A DNA stretch of 64,000 bases from Streptomyces aculeolatus (GTDB lineage: Bacteria; Actinomycetota; Actinomycetes; Streptomycetales; Streptomycetaceae), in assembly GCF_020400605.1 (NCBI RefSeq), contig NZ_JAINRD010000015.1, positions 1-64,000 on the forward strand, given 5' to 3'. The first letter of the stretch is position 1. Every line of letters starts with the position of its first letter. The notes beneath the pieces were generated by a model. It worked only from the letters and a program-made list of their open reading frames with translations. It was not told where the DNA came from and did no database searches. A program made the position numbers and the translations under genes. Of the stretch, positions 22,487-32,032 are shown in pieces.

Positions 22487-23455
22487 GTGGCAGGAGCATC
22501 CCGTTACCGCACCGACGAGCATGACGAAACCGGCGAAACCGGTAAGACCGGCCGTCCCCGGGAGCCCGGGCGGGCCGGCGAACCGGCCGGGCGCGGCGTG
22601 ACCGGCGCGGGGAGCGAGAACGGCGCCGGCGGCGACCGCGGGGTCACCGTGCCCGACGCGCGGGTGACCCTCTCCACCGCCTCCGTCTACCCCGAGTCCA
22701 CCGCCACCGCCTTCGAGACCGCCGCCCGCCTCGGCTACGACGGCGTGGAGGTCATGGTCTGGACCGACCCCGTCAGCCAGGACATCGAGGCGCTGCGCCG
22801 CCTCTCCGACCACCACGGCGTGCCCGTCCTCGCCATCCACGCACCGTGCCTGCTGATCACGCAGCGCGTCTGGTCGCGGGACCCGTGGGAGAAGCTGCGG
22901 CGCGCGCGGTCGGCCGCCGAGCGGCTGGGCGCCGAGACCGTCGTGGTGCACCCGCCGTTCCGCTGGCAGCGTGCGTACGCGCGCGAGTTCGTCCGCGGCA
23001 TCTGGCGCATGGCCGACGAGACGGCGGTGCAGTTCGCGGTGGAGAACATGTACCCGTGGCGCTACCGGGAGAAGGAGATGCTCGCGTACGCCCCGGACTG
23101 GGACGTCACGAACGAGGACTACCGCCACCACACCCTGGACCTCTCGCACACCGCGACCGCCCGCAACGACGCGCTGGAGATGGCCGACCGCATGGGCGAC
23201 CGGCTGTGCCACGTGCACCTGGCCGACGGCTCCGGCTCCGGCAAGGACGAGCACCTGGTGCCCGGGCGCGGCAACCAGCCGTGCGCCGAGATGCTGGAGC
23301 GGCTGGCGGCGCGCGGGTTCGGCGGGCAGGTGGTCGTGGAGATCAACACCCGGCGGGCGATGTCGGCGGCGGAGCGCGAGTCGGACCTCGCCGAGTCGCT
23401 GGCGTTCACCCGGCTCAACCTGGCGGCACCGGTCGCGCGGGGCGCGAAGTCATGA
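22487..23455 (+). CDS. Sugar phosphate isomerase/epimerase-like TIM barrel (xylose isomerase/AP endonuclease 2 fold)
   Basis: 322 aa. An approximately 55-residue Gly/Glu/Arg-rich N-terminus is followed by an AP_endonuc_2-type TIM barrel: STASVYPESTATAFETAARLGYDGVEVM, VLAIHAPCLL, VVVHPPFRWQ, FAVENMYPW, HTLDLSHTATA, LCHVHLADGSG and QVVVEINTR. The spaced His/Glu/Asp residues match the family metal site. The substrate is unknown. GTG 22487 lies six bases after TACCCT (leaderless look); a later start would remove the low-complexity N-terminus. The stop overlaps the ATG of the next TetR gene (ATGA), so they are coupled. Confidence 0.8.
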   Translation: MAGASRYRTDEHDETGETGKTGRPREPGRAGEPAGRGVTGAGSENGAGGDRGVTVPDARVTLSTASVYPESTATAFETAARLGYDGVEVMVWTDPVSQDIEALRRLSDHHGVPVLAIHAPCLLITQRVWSRDPWEKLRRARSAAERLGAETVVVHPPFRWQRAYAREFVRGIWRMADETAVQFAVENMYPWRYREKEMLAYAPDWDVTNEDYRHHTLDLSHTATARNDALEMADRMGDRLCHVHLADGSGSGKDEHLVPGRGNQPCAEMLERLAARGFGGQVVVEINTRRAMSAAERESDLAESLAFTRLNLAAPVARGAKS

Positions 23456-24099
23456 CGTCCGGGAAGTCGGGGGACGACGCCCCGAAACGGGGCCGGGGCC
23501 GCCCGCGGCGCGACGCCGTCGAGGATGGGCCCGGCACCCGGGACCTGATACTGACGACGGCCCGTTCGGAGTTCGCCGAGCACGGCTACGAGAAGACGTC
23601 CATACGCGGCATCGCCAAGTCCGCGGGCGTCGACCCGGCGCTGGTCCACCACTACTTCGGCGGCAAGGAGCAGGTCTTCGAGGCCGCGCTCGAAATCACC
23701 TTCGCGCCGGCGATGACGGTGCCCGACCGCGTCGTCCACGGCCCGATGGACGGCGCGGGCGAGCGCATCACCCGCTTCTTCTTCAGCACCTGGGAGAACC
23801 CGGACTCGCGCGAGCCCCTCCTCGCCGTCCTGCGCTCCGCGGTCAGCAACGAGGCGGCCGTCTCCATCTTCCGCCGCATCGTCACGCGCAGCCTGCTGCA
23901 CGGCATCACGCCGTTGCTGCCGCTGGAGGAGCGCCAGATGCGCGCGGAGCTGGCGGTGGCGCAGCTCGTCGGGACGGCGCTGCTGCGCTACGTCATCCTC
24001 CTCGAACCGATGGCCTCGGCCGACCCGGAGGAGCTGATCGGCCGGCTGGCGCCGATCGTGGAGTACCACCTGACGGGCGTACCCCCGGCGAAGGGCTGA
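23452..24099 (+). CDS. TetR family regulator
   Basis: 215 aa. Charged N-terminal arm, HTH at about residues 30-75 (LILTTARSEFAEHGYEKTSIRGIAKSAGVDPALVHHYFGGKEQVF), then a helical C-terminal domain of the TetR_C type common in actinobacteria (EPLLAVLRSAVSNEAAVSIFRRIV). It is translationally coupled to the isomerase-like gene by a 4-base overlap. It is convergent with purC across 100 bp of almost pure G/C. The target is unknown. Confidence 0.9.
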   Translation: MTSGKSGDDAPKRGRGRPRRDAVEDGPGTRDLILTTARSEFAEHGYEKTSIRGIAKSAGVDPALVHHYFGGKEQVFEAALEITFAPAMTVPDRVVHGPMDGAGERITRFFFSTWENPDSREPLLAVLRSAVSNEAAVSIFRRIVTRSLLHGITPLLPLEERQMRAELAVAQLVGTALLRYVILLEPMASADPEELIGRLAPIVEYHLTGVPPAKG

Positions 24100-24199
24100 C
24101 GCCACCGCCGCCACCGCGGCCGGGCCCCCGCCGCCGGCCCGCGCCGCCGGGCCCGCGGCCCGGCCCCCGGTCCGGGCGCCGGCCCCGCCCCCGGGCGGG

Positions 24200-25117
<918 letters not shown>

Positions 25118-25223
25118 GGACTTCCTCCGGGGTTTGCCGATGCGACAGCCGAATTGTCTCGCATCGGCACGGCGGCGCCCCGACCAGGCGGTCCTTCGGC
25201 CGCCCGGCCCGGCAGCGGGCGCC

Positions 25224-26327
25224 TCAGCCCGCCGCGGGCGCGAGCGGCGCGAGCGCCGGGTAGTCGGTGTAGCCGCGGTGGTCGCCGCCGTAGTACGTCG
25301 CCTCGTCGGCCTCGTTGTACGGGCCCCCCGCCCGTACCCGCGCGACCAGGTCCGGGTTGGCGAGCCAGCGCGCGCCGAGGGAGACGACGTCCGCCGTGCC
25401 CGCGGCGAGGAGCTGCCGGGCGTCCTCGACGGGGTCGCCGCCGCTGTGGTGCATCGAGTTCAGCATCAGCGGCCCCTGCCACGCGGCGCGCAGCCGCTCG
25501 ACGACGGGCCGCTGCGCGGGCGTGGGCTCGACCACGTGCAGGTACGCCAGCGGGTACGGGGCCAGCGCGGCGACCAGCGCCGGGTACAGCTCGGCGGTGT
25601 CGGACTCGGTGATGCCGTTGAACGTGTTGCCGGGCGAGATCCGCAGCGCGGTCCGGTCCGCGCCCACCGCATCGGCGACGGCCCGTACCAGCTCGACGGC
25701 GAAGCGGATGCGGTTCGCGACCGGGCCGCCGTAGGCGTCGGTGCGGCGGTTGGCGCCGTCGGCGAGGAACTGGTGGACGAGGTAGCCGTTGGCGCCGTGC
25801 AGCTCCACGCCGTCGAACCCGGCGTCGATCGCGTTGCGCGCCCCGGCGGCGAAGTCCCGGACGACCCCGGCGATGTCGTCTGCGGTCAGCTCGCGCGGCA
25901 CCGGGTGCGGCAGCAGCCCCTGGTCGGCGGTGTAGAGCGCCTCGCCGGACGCCACCGCCGACGGCGCCTCCGGAAGCCCGCCGTCCGGGTAGAGGTAGGG
26001 GTGGCCGACCCGGCCGGTGTGCAGCAGCTGGAGGAAGATCCGGCCCCCCGCCGCGTGCACCCGCCCGGTCACCTGCCGCCAGGCGTCGACCTGTTCCGCG
26101 GTGTGGATGCCGGGCGTCTGGATGTAGCCCTGGCCGCGCACGCCGGGCTGGGTGCCCTCGGCGACGATCAGGGCGGCGGCGGCCCGCTGCTCGTAGTACT
26201 CGGCCGTCAGCCCCGTCACCAGGCCGCCGTCCGCGGTGGCCCGGGAGCGGGTCATCGGGGCCATCGCCAGCCGGTGCGGGAGGTCGAGGCGGCCGATCCG
26301 TACGGGTGCGAAGATCTCGTTCGTCAT
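25224..26327 (-). CDS. Old Yellow Enzyme family NADH:flavin oxidoreductase
   Basis: 367 aa FMN-dependent ene-reductase (NemA/XenA-like TIM barrel). Seen: RLAMAPMTRSRA near the N-terminus, the GRVGHP strand, the substrate-anion pair in ELHGANGYLVHQFLADGANRRTDAYGG (His/Asn about 176-180), and LRISPGNTFNGI. Typical activity is reduction of activated alkenes, quinones or nitro compounds. It is divergent from the LAL regulator gene (101 bp between starts), which may control it. It is unrelated to purC downstream. Confidence 0.92.
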   Translation of the reverse strand: MTNEIFAPVRIGRLDLPHRLAMAPMTRSRATADGGLVTGLTAEYYEQRAAAALIVAEGTQPGVRGQGYIQTPGIHTAEQVDAWRQVTGRVHAAGGRIFLQLLHTGRVGHPYLYPDGGLPEAPSAVASGEALYTADQGLLPHPVPRELTADDIAGVVRDFAAGARNAIDAGFDGVELHGANGYLVHQFLADGANRRTDAYGGPVANRIRFAVELVRAVADAVGADRTALRISPGNTFNGITESDTAELYPALVAALAPYPLAYLHVVEPTPAQRPVVERLRAAWQGPLMLNSMHHSGGDPVEDARQLLAAGTADVVSLGARWLANPDLVARVRAGGPYNEADEATYYGGDHRGYTDYPALAPLAPAAG

Positions 26328-26428
26328 GTCCTCGACGCTAGATACGGGGGAATGCCCGCCGGATCCGTAGCGCTGCGGTACTGGGATACGTAATCCGTGC
26401 CGCCGACCCGCCCCGTAGGTGTGACTGG

Positions 26429-29134
26429 ATGAATCTGTACGGGCGTCAGAAGGAGCTCGCCGAACTCGACGCGCTGATCGGCGCCGCCGCCGACTGCCGC
26501 GGGCAGAGCCTCGTGCTGCGCGGCGAGGCCGGCATCGGCAAGTCGTCGCTGCTCGCGTACGCCGAGGGCGAGGCGCGGCGGCGCGGGTTCACCGTGCTGC
26601 GCGCGGTGGGCTGGGAGGCCGAGCGGGCGCTCGCGTTCGCGGGGCTGCACCAGTTGCTGCGCCCCGTCCTCGACCGCGCCGGGGCGCTGCCGCAGCCGCA
26701 GGCCGACGCGCTGGACGCCGCGGTCGGGGCCGGCGCCGCCGAGGGGCACGACCGGTTCCGCGTCGGGCTCGCGGTGCTGTCGCTGCTCGCCGAGGCCGCC
26801 GAGGACGCGCCGGTGCTGTGCCTGGTGGACGACGCGCAGTGGCTCGACGAACCGTCCGTCGACGCGCTGCTGTTCGCCGCCCGCCGGCTGGGCGTGGAGC
26901 GCGTCGCCCTGCTCTTCGCCGCCCGCGGCGACACCGACCTCCCCGGCGCCTTCCCCGCCGCCGGGCTGCCGCAGACGGCGCTCTCGCGGCTCGGCCGCGA
27001 CGACGCGCTGGCGCTGCTCGCGGGCCTCGACGTGCCCGCGGCGGTACGCAGCCGGGTGCTGGGCGAATCCTTCGGCAACCCGCTCGCGCTGCGCGAGCTG
27101 GGCGCCGCGGGCCCCGCGTCCGGCGGCCGGCCGCCCGGCCCCGGGCAGCCGCTGCCGGCCGCCGACCGGGTGCTCGCCGCGTACCGCGGCAGGGTGGAGG
27201 CGCTGCCGGAGCGGACCCGGCTGATGCTGCTCATCGCCGCCTCCGACGGGCGCAGCACCCTGCGGTACGTGATGGCCGCGGCGGAGCGGCTCGACGTCGG
27301 GCTCGCGGACCTGGCGGCGGCGGAGCGGCAGGGGCTGGTCGCCGTGGTCGGGGATGTCATCGAGTTCCGCCACCCCCTGATCCGTACCGCCGCCTACACC
27401 GCCGCGCCGCTCGCCCTCCGCGTCGCCGTGCACGAGACGATGGCCGCCACCTCCGGCGACGCCGACTGCCGCGCCCGGCACCTGGCGTCGGCGGCGACGG
27501 GCCCCGACGAGGCCGTCGCCGCCGAACTGGAGGAGTGCGGGCGGCGGGCGCTGACCCGCGGCGGCCCCGCGGCGGCGGCGGACACGTACGCGGAGGCCGC
27601 CCGCCTCACCCCGGACGCGGCGCCGCGCGTACGCCGGCTGACGGCGGCGGCGTGGGCGGCGCAGCAGGCGGGGCACGCGGAGCGGGCGGCGGAGCTGGCG
27701 GAGGAGGCGTACAAGCAGACGGAGGACGGGGACCGGCGCGCGGAGCTGGCGTACGTGCGCTCGTTCTGGCTCTTCGAGAAGGACGCCGCGCAGGAGGCCG
27801 GCGCGCTGCTCATCTCGCACGCCCCGCTGTCGCGCGCGTACGGGCGGGAGATGCTGCGCGCGGCGGCGACGTACGCGTGGTTCGGCGGGGACGTCGCGGC
27901 GCTGCACCGGGCGGCGGACCTGCTGGAGGAGTACGGGGACGCGGCCGGCGGCGACGCCCGGCGCGCGGACCGCGCGGTGCGCGGGCTCGCGCACATGGCG
28001 GCCGACGACTTCGCGCGCGGGCTGCCGCTGGTCGCCGACCTGCTCGACGACGCCCCCGTGGGCAGCACGGCGCGCATGCAGGCGATCTCCTCCGCGTCGC
28101 TGCTGCCCGACGACGTCCAACTGCCCGTGATCACCGAGGAGATCGACCACGCCCGCGCCGACGGCATCATCGGCCGGCTGCCGTACCTGCTGCACATACT
28201 GGCCCGCCAGCAGCTCTACGCGGGCGAGCACCGCGAGGCGGAGCGCACGGTGGCCGAGGCCGCCGAGATCGCCCGCGACACCGGGCTGGCGATGCGCGTC
28301 GGCCGGCTGCACAACCTGCTGGCGCGCATCCCCGCGATCGAGGGCGACGAGGAGCGCGTACGGGACCTCGTGGCGCCCGGCATGAACGCGGGCGGCAACT
28401 ACGGCATCACCGCCCTGGCCCTCCTCGACCTGGGCCTCGGCCGCCACGAGGACGTGCTGGCGCGGCTGGCGGAGGCGCGCGCGGGGACGGCCCGGTACAG
28501 CGCGGCGCTGCTGTTCGCGACGGCGGACGAGGTGGAGGCGGCGGTACGCCTCGGCGCCCCCGACCGGGCGCTGCTGCCGGCCCGCCGCTTCGCGGCGTGG
28601 GCGGCGGCGGGCGGGCAGCCGTGGGCGCGGGCGGTGGCGCTGCGCAACGAGGCGCTGCTGGCGCCGTCGGCGGGCGCCGCGGCGGCGTACGCCGAGGCCG
28701 TACGCCTCCACGCCGACTCCCCCGGCCGCCCCTTCGAACGGGCCCGCACGGAGCTGCTGTTCGGCGAGCACCTGCGCCGCGAACGCCGCCGCACCGAGGC
28801 CCGCACCCACCTGCGTACCGCGCTCCAGCTCTTCGACGCCCTCGCCGCCGCCCCCTGGTCGGACCGCGCCCGCGCGGAGCTCCGCGCGGCGGGCGAGGCC
28901 CAGGCGACGGCGCGCGCCACCGCCCCGGACCCGGCGGACCGCCTGACGCCGCAGGAACTCCAGGTGGTCCGCCTGGCGGCGGAGGGCACCAGCAGCCGCG
29001 ACATCGCGGCCCGGCTGTTCCTGTCCCCGCGCACGGTGGAGTACCACCTGTACAAGGCGTACCCGAAGCTGGGCGTCACCTCCCGCCGCGAACTCCCCGC
29101 CGCACTGGCCCCGCCCACGTCCCCCGAGCCGTAG
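26429..29134 (+). CDS. LAL-type LuxR regulator (AAA ATPase + HTH)
   Basis: 901 aa large ATP-binding regulator of the LuxR family. N-terminal AAA module with Walker A GEAGIGKSS (about 32-40) and Walker B LCLVDDAQWLDE (about 129-140), a long TPR-like helical middle, and a C-terminal LuxR HTH (about 835-895: LTPQELQVVRLAAEGTSSRDIAARLFLSPRTVEYHLYK). Start ATG 26429. Such proteins often control secondary metabolism or nearby catabolic genes; the divergent Old Yellow Enzyme gene is the nearest candidate. The near-palindrome GGATACGTAATCC (26384-26396) lies between them, as a weak operator candidate. Confidence 0.92.
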   Translation: MNLYGRQKELAELDALIGAAADCRGQSLVLRGEAGIGKSSLLAYAEGEARRRGFTVLRAVGWEAERALAFAGLHQLLRPVLDRAGALPQPQADALDAAVGAGAAEGHDRFRVGLAVLSLLAEAAEDAPVLCLVDDAQWLDEPSVDALLFAARRLGVERVALLFAARGDTDLPGAFPAAGLPQTALSRLGRDDALALLAGLDVPAAVRSRVLGESFGNPLALRELGAAGPASGGRPPGPGQPLPAADRVLAAYRGRVEALPERTRLMLLIAASDGRSTLRYVMAAAERLDVGLADLAAAERQGLVAVVGDVIEFRHPLIRTAAYTAAPLALRVAVHETMAATSGDADCRARHLASAATGPDEAVAAELEECGRRALTRGGPAAAADTYAEAARLTPDAAPRVRRLTAAAWAAQQAGHAERAAELAEEAYKQTEDGDRRAELAYVRSFWLFEKDAAQEAGALLISHAPLSRAYGREMLRAAATYAWFGGDVAALHRAADLLEEYGDAAGGDARRADRAVRGLAHMAADDFARGLPLVADLLDDAPVGSTARMQAISSASLLPDDVQLPVITEEIDHARADGIIGRLPYLLHILARQQLYAGEHREAERTVAEAAEIARDTGLAMRVGRLHNLLARIPAIEGDEERVRDLVAPGMNAGGNYGITALALLDLGLGRHEDVLARLAEARAGTARYSAALLFATADEVEAAVRLGAPDRALLPARRFAAWAAAGGQPWARAVALRNEALLAPSAGAAAAYAEAVRLHADSPGRPFERARTELLFGEHLRRERRRTEARTHLRTALQLFDALAAAPWSDRARAELRAAGEAQATARATAPDPADRLTPQELQVVRLAAEGTSSRDIAARLFLSPRTVEYHLYKAYPKLGVTSRRELPAALAPPTSPEP

Positions 29135-29737
29135 TCACGGCCGCAGGCCCGCGAAGAGCACGGTCAGCAGGCGCTCGGCCCGGGTCTCGTCGCGGGTGCG
29201 GGCGCGGAGCCAGGACGCGGCGCTGACGAGCGCGAAGACGTCGTCGGGGGTGATGTCGGGGCGGATGGCCCCGGCGGCGTGGGCACGGGCGGTGAGGGCG
29301 CTGCCGGCGGCGGAGAGGCGTGCGCAGGCGGCGTGGAGTTCGGAGTCCTTGTCCTCGTGGCTGCCGAGGAGTTCCTCGGCGAGCCCGCTGTAGCCGGCGC
29401 CGTGTTCGGCGACGGCGCGCATCCAGCGGGTGAGCTGGTCGAAGGCCGGCGGGGGCGGGGCAGCGGCCAGAAGTTCGTCGCCGAGGGCGAAGAGGGCGTC
29501 GTGACGGTCGCGCAGCAGGGCGCTGAGCAGGGCGCGGCGGGTGGGGAAGTGGGCGTAGAGAGTGCCGATGGCGACGCCCGCGCCACGGGCGATCTTCTCC
29601 AGCGAGGCTTCCGTGCCCTGCTCCCGGAACGCCCGGTCCGCTTCCGCGAGCAGGCGCGCGCGGTTGCGCTGGGCGTCGGCGCGTTGGCGGCGGGGGCGGG
29701 GCGCGTGGGACGGCTGGGCGGGGGCGGTGTCCGACAT
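29135..29737 (-). CDS. TetR family regulator of the divergent NmrA-like gene
   Basis: 200 aa. HTH at about residues 25-70 (RNRARLLAEADRAFREQG ... LEKIARGAGVAIGTLYAHFPTRRALL). The C-terminal domain resembles TetR_C_49/SbtR-like forms (ELHAACARLSAAGSALTARAHAAGAIRPDITPDDVFAL). Its stop codon abuts the stop of the convergent LAL gene without a gap. It is divergent from the NAD(P)-binding protein gene, with two related inverted repeats between them. Confidence 0.92.
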   Translation of the reverse strand: MSDTAPAQPSHAPRPRRQRADAQRNRARLLAEADRAFREQGTEASLEKIARGAGVAIGTLYAHFPTRRALLSALLRDRHDALFALGDELLAAAPPPPAFDQLTRWMRAVAEHGAGYSGLAEELLGSHEDKDSELHAACARLSAAGSALTARAHAAGAIRPDITPDDVFALVSAASWLRARTRDETRAERLLTVLFAGLRP

Positions 29738-29739
29738 AA

Positions 29740-29790
29740 CTTGAGGGGTCCTCGAATAAGCGTGGTAGGTTTTCTTGAGACCACCTCAGG
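29740..29790. promoter_or_regulatory. TetR operator pair and promoter of the NmrA-like gene
   Basis: Two related inverted repeats: CTTGAGGGGTCCTCGA (29740-29755) and CTTGAGACCACCTCAGG (29774-29790). Both start CTTGAG and starts are 34 bases apart. TTGAGG (29741-29746) and TAGGTT (29766-29771) could serve as -35 and -10 (19-base spacer) for the rightward gene, so binding would block transcription. Confidence 0.55.
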
Positions 29791-29807
29791 TTAACGTGGA
29801 GGAGCGG

Positions 29808-30641
29808 ATGATAGTCGTCATGGGCGCCACCGGCACCATCGGCCGGCACCTGGTCCGGATGCTCGGCGAGACGGGCACGCCCTTCCGGGCGCTGGTGCGG
29901 AACGAGGCCAAGGGCCGCGCCCTGGGGTGCGACTTCGTCGTCGGCGACCTCGACCACCCCGCCTCCCTCGCGCCCGTCCTCGACGGCGCCGACCGCCTCC
30001 TGCTGAACAGCGGCGGCGCGCTCCCGGTGGCCGGGCGGCAGCCGATGGTGCGGCAGCAGACCGCGGCCGTCGACGCGGCGCGGGCCGCGGGGGTGTCGCG
30101 GATCGTGAAGGTGTCGGCTTGGCGGCCGGCGCCGGAGGCGAAGCTGTCGGTGCGGGCGCACTGGGAGATCGAGCAGCACCTCAAGTCCTCGGGCGTCCCG
30201 TGGTCGCTGCTGCGGCCGACCGGCTACATGCAGAACTTCTTCACCGGCGAGGGCGGCTTCAGCGCGGAGCGCGCGGTCTCCGGACCGTACGGGCAGGGGC
30301 GGGTCGCGTACATCGACGCGTACGACATCGCCGCCTGCGCGGCCGCGCTGCTGACGGCACCGGACGGGGAGGGCCGGGCCCACGACCTCACCGGCCCCGA
30401 GGCGCTCACGCACGAGGAGATCGCCGCGAAGCTGGGCGTCCCGTTCCACGACCAGTCGCCGGCGGAGGCGGGCGCGGAGCTGCGCGCCCGGGGGCTGCCC
30501 GGCTGGTTCGTGGACGATCTCCTGTGGCTCTACGCGGACATGGCGTCGGGAGGTTCCTCCGAGGTGACGACGGCGGTGCAGGACCTGACCGGGCGCGCAC
30601 CCCGCGGCTTCGACGAGTTCCTGGCCGCCCAGTCCCTGTGA
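29808..30641 (+). CDS. NmrA-like NAD(P)-binding protein (atypical SDR)
   Basis: 277 aa. N-terminal Rossmann motif VVMGATGTIGRHLVRML, then FRALVRNEAKG and VVGDLDHPASLAPVLDGADRLLLNSGG, typical of the NmrA/QOR2 atypical SDR group. These sense or reduce with NAD(P)H; catalytic Tyr-x3-Lys is not evident, as in the family. ATG 29808 has GGAGGAG at an ideal distance. It is divergent from its probable TetR repressor, the common arrangement for electrophile-responsive oxidoreductases. Confidence 0.88.
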   Translation: MIVVMGATGTIGRHLVRMLGETGTPFRALVRNEAKGRALGCDFVVGDLDHPASLAPVLDGADRLLLNSGGALPVAGRQPMVRQQTAAVDAARAAGVSRIVKVSAWRPAPEAKLSVRAHWEIEQHLKSSGVPWSLLRPTGYMQNFFTGEGGFSAERAVSGPYGQGRVAYIDAYDIAACAAALLTAPDGEGRAHDLTGPEALTHEEIAAKLGVPFHDQSPAEAGAELRARGLPGWFVDDLLWLYADMASGGSSEVTTAVQDLTGRAPRGFDEFLAAQSL

Positions 30642-30690
30642 CCGGCACGGACCGCGCTCGACCGCGGACATGACCGGCCGGACAGAACAC

Positions 30691-31185
30691 CTAGGTGAAG
30701 GAGTACTCCAGCTCGGGCAGCTCGAATCCCTGATCGAACACGCAGGTCCGCTCGTCGGTACGGACCGCGCCGTGGCGCTCGTAGAAGGAGACCGCGCGTG
30801 TGTTGGCGCGGAGCACCTCCAGGTAGACCGTCCGCCCGGGGTGCGCCGCGGCGGCCCACGCGCGGGCGTGCCGCAGCAGCCCGCTCCCGATGCCGCCGCC
30901 GGTGCGGCCGGGCCGGGCGTGCAGGTTGTCCAGGAGGAGGCGGCCGTCGGGCCGCGGGATCAGGTACGCGAACCCGAGCAGGTCGACGCCGTCCACGGCC
31001 ACGAACAGCCCCGCCCCGCGCGGCGGCTCTTCGAGCCGGCCGCGCCAGACCGCCAGCCGCTCGTCGTCCAGCGGCCCGCTCAGGAAGGCGTCCGGCATGA
31101 TCCCCGCGTACGCGGTACGCCAGCTCTCGGCGTGCAGCGCCGCGATCCCGTCGGCGTCGTCCCGTACGCCCGCTCTGATCTCCAT
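30691..31185 (-). CDS. GNAT family N-acetyltransferase
   Basis: 164 aa single-domain acetyltransferase. Seen: MEIRAGVRDDADGIAALHAESW at the N-terminus, beta4 LLGFAYLIPRPDGRLLLDNLHARPG, the acetyl-CoA pyrophosphate loop R-T-G-G-G-I-G-S-G-L-L (about 99-109), and AVSFYERHGAV near the C-terminus. The substrate is unknown. ATG 31185 was chosen because the domain begins there. It is convergent with the NmrA-like gene (49 bp) and 38 bp downstream of the Pro-rich membrane protein gene on the same strand. Confidence 0.88.
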   Translation of the reverse strand: MEIRAGVRDDADGIAALHAESWRTAYAGIMPDAFLSGPLDDERLAVWRGRLEEPPRGAGLFVAVDGVDLLGFAYLIPRPDGRLLLDNLHARPGRTGGGIGSGLLRHARAWAAAAHPGRTVYLEVLRANTRAVSFYERHGAVRTDERTCVFDQGFELPELEYSFT

Positions 31186-31223
31186 GCCGTCCAGTCTCGC
31201 GCAGTCCGGGACGGCGGCGGAGG

Positions 31224-31925
31224 TCAGTAGGACCTGCCGCTCCGCTCGAAGACGGTGCTCCCGTAGAGCCCCACGACGGTGGCGATGATCACCGCGGCCA
31301 CTCCCGAGCCGGTCTCGTCCATCTCCTCCAGCGCGTCCTTGATGACGAGGAGCGTGCCGATGCAGGCCACCAGGAGTCCAGCCGTCGCGTACCTGCCGAC
31401 CCGCCGCCAGCGGGCGAGCACCTCGGAGTGCGTCGCGACCAGGCCGACGACGCCGCAGAGCATGCACAACACCCCGCAGACGACCAGGGACGTCGCGGCG
31501 GTGTTGACGCTGTAGAGCGGCCCGGCGTCCGGCTCCGAGAACACCCGCTCCAGGGTGTCGAGATCCCACAGGGACAGGCCGGCGACCCACGGCATCAGGG
31601 TCGACGTGAACGCCAGGATGCCGCTGATCAGGAGTAGCAACGGCCCTGTGGCCCCTGCCGAGTTGTCCGGCGGGCCGGGCGGGGACGAGGGCGGCGGATG
31701 GGGTGGCGGATGGGGTGGCGGCGACCACGACGGCGGTGGCGCCCAGCCCGGTGGCGTCGCGGGGGGCGGCGGGGGCGGCGGTGAGGGGGGCGGCGCGGGG
31801 GGTGGGGCGGGGGGTGGGGCGGCTGACGCCGACGGGGGCGGCACAGGCGGTGGGGGGCGGTGCCAGGGCCGTTGGGGGCGGGGCCGTTTCCCGCGTGGCT
31901 GTGGTGCTTCCGGCGGATCGCCCAT
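31224..31925 (-). CDS. Proline-rich N-terminus membrane protein
   Basis: 233 aa. Residues 1-90 are a cytoplasmic Pro-rich stretch (runs of PPP with A, S and H). Four TM segments follow: GPLLLLISGILAFTSTLMPW, SLVVCGVLCMLCGVVGLVA, GRYATAGLLVACIGTLLVI and AAVIIATVVGLYGSTVF. It resembles small actinobacterial membrane proteins without known function. ATG 31925 follows GAGGTG. The intergenic region to the epoxide hydrolase start is 107 bp. Confidence 0.7.
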   Translation of the reverse strand: MGDPPEAPQPRGKRPRPQRPWHRPPPPVPPPSASAAPPPAPPPAPPPSPPPPPPPATPPGWAPPPSWSPPPHPPPHPPPSSPPGPPDNSAGATGPLLLLISGILAFTSTLMPWVAGLSLWDLDTLERVFSEPDAGPLYSVNTAATSLVVCGVLCMLCGVVGLVATHSEVLARWRRVGRYATAGLLVACIGTLLVIKDALEEMDETGSGVAAVIIATVVGLYGSTVFERSGRSY

Positions 31926-32032
31926 ACGGCACCTCACGAGATTGCGGCCACGGCTGTGTCGCACTGCCCGTACCGTTGGTTCGTACCCGGTTGCGGAGCG
32001 GTCGATCCCGGGAACCCGCCTAGGCTCCCCTC

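Noticed and set aside
26384..26396. GGATACGTAATCC as operator of the LAL regulator
   Set aside because: Imperfect, single copy, and no comparison site; too weak to list as a feature of its own.
26324..29047. A 907-codon open frame antisense to the LAL regulator
   Set aside because: Arg/Gly-rich sequence without motifs, opposite a clear LAL protein. It is a codon-bias artefact.
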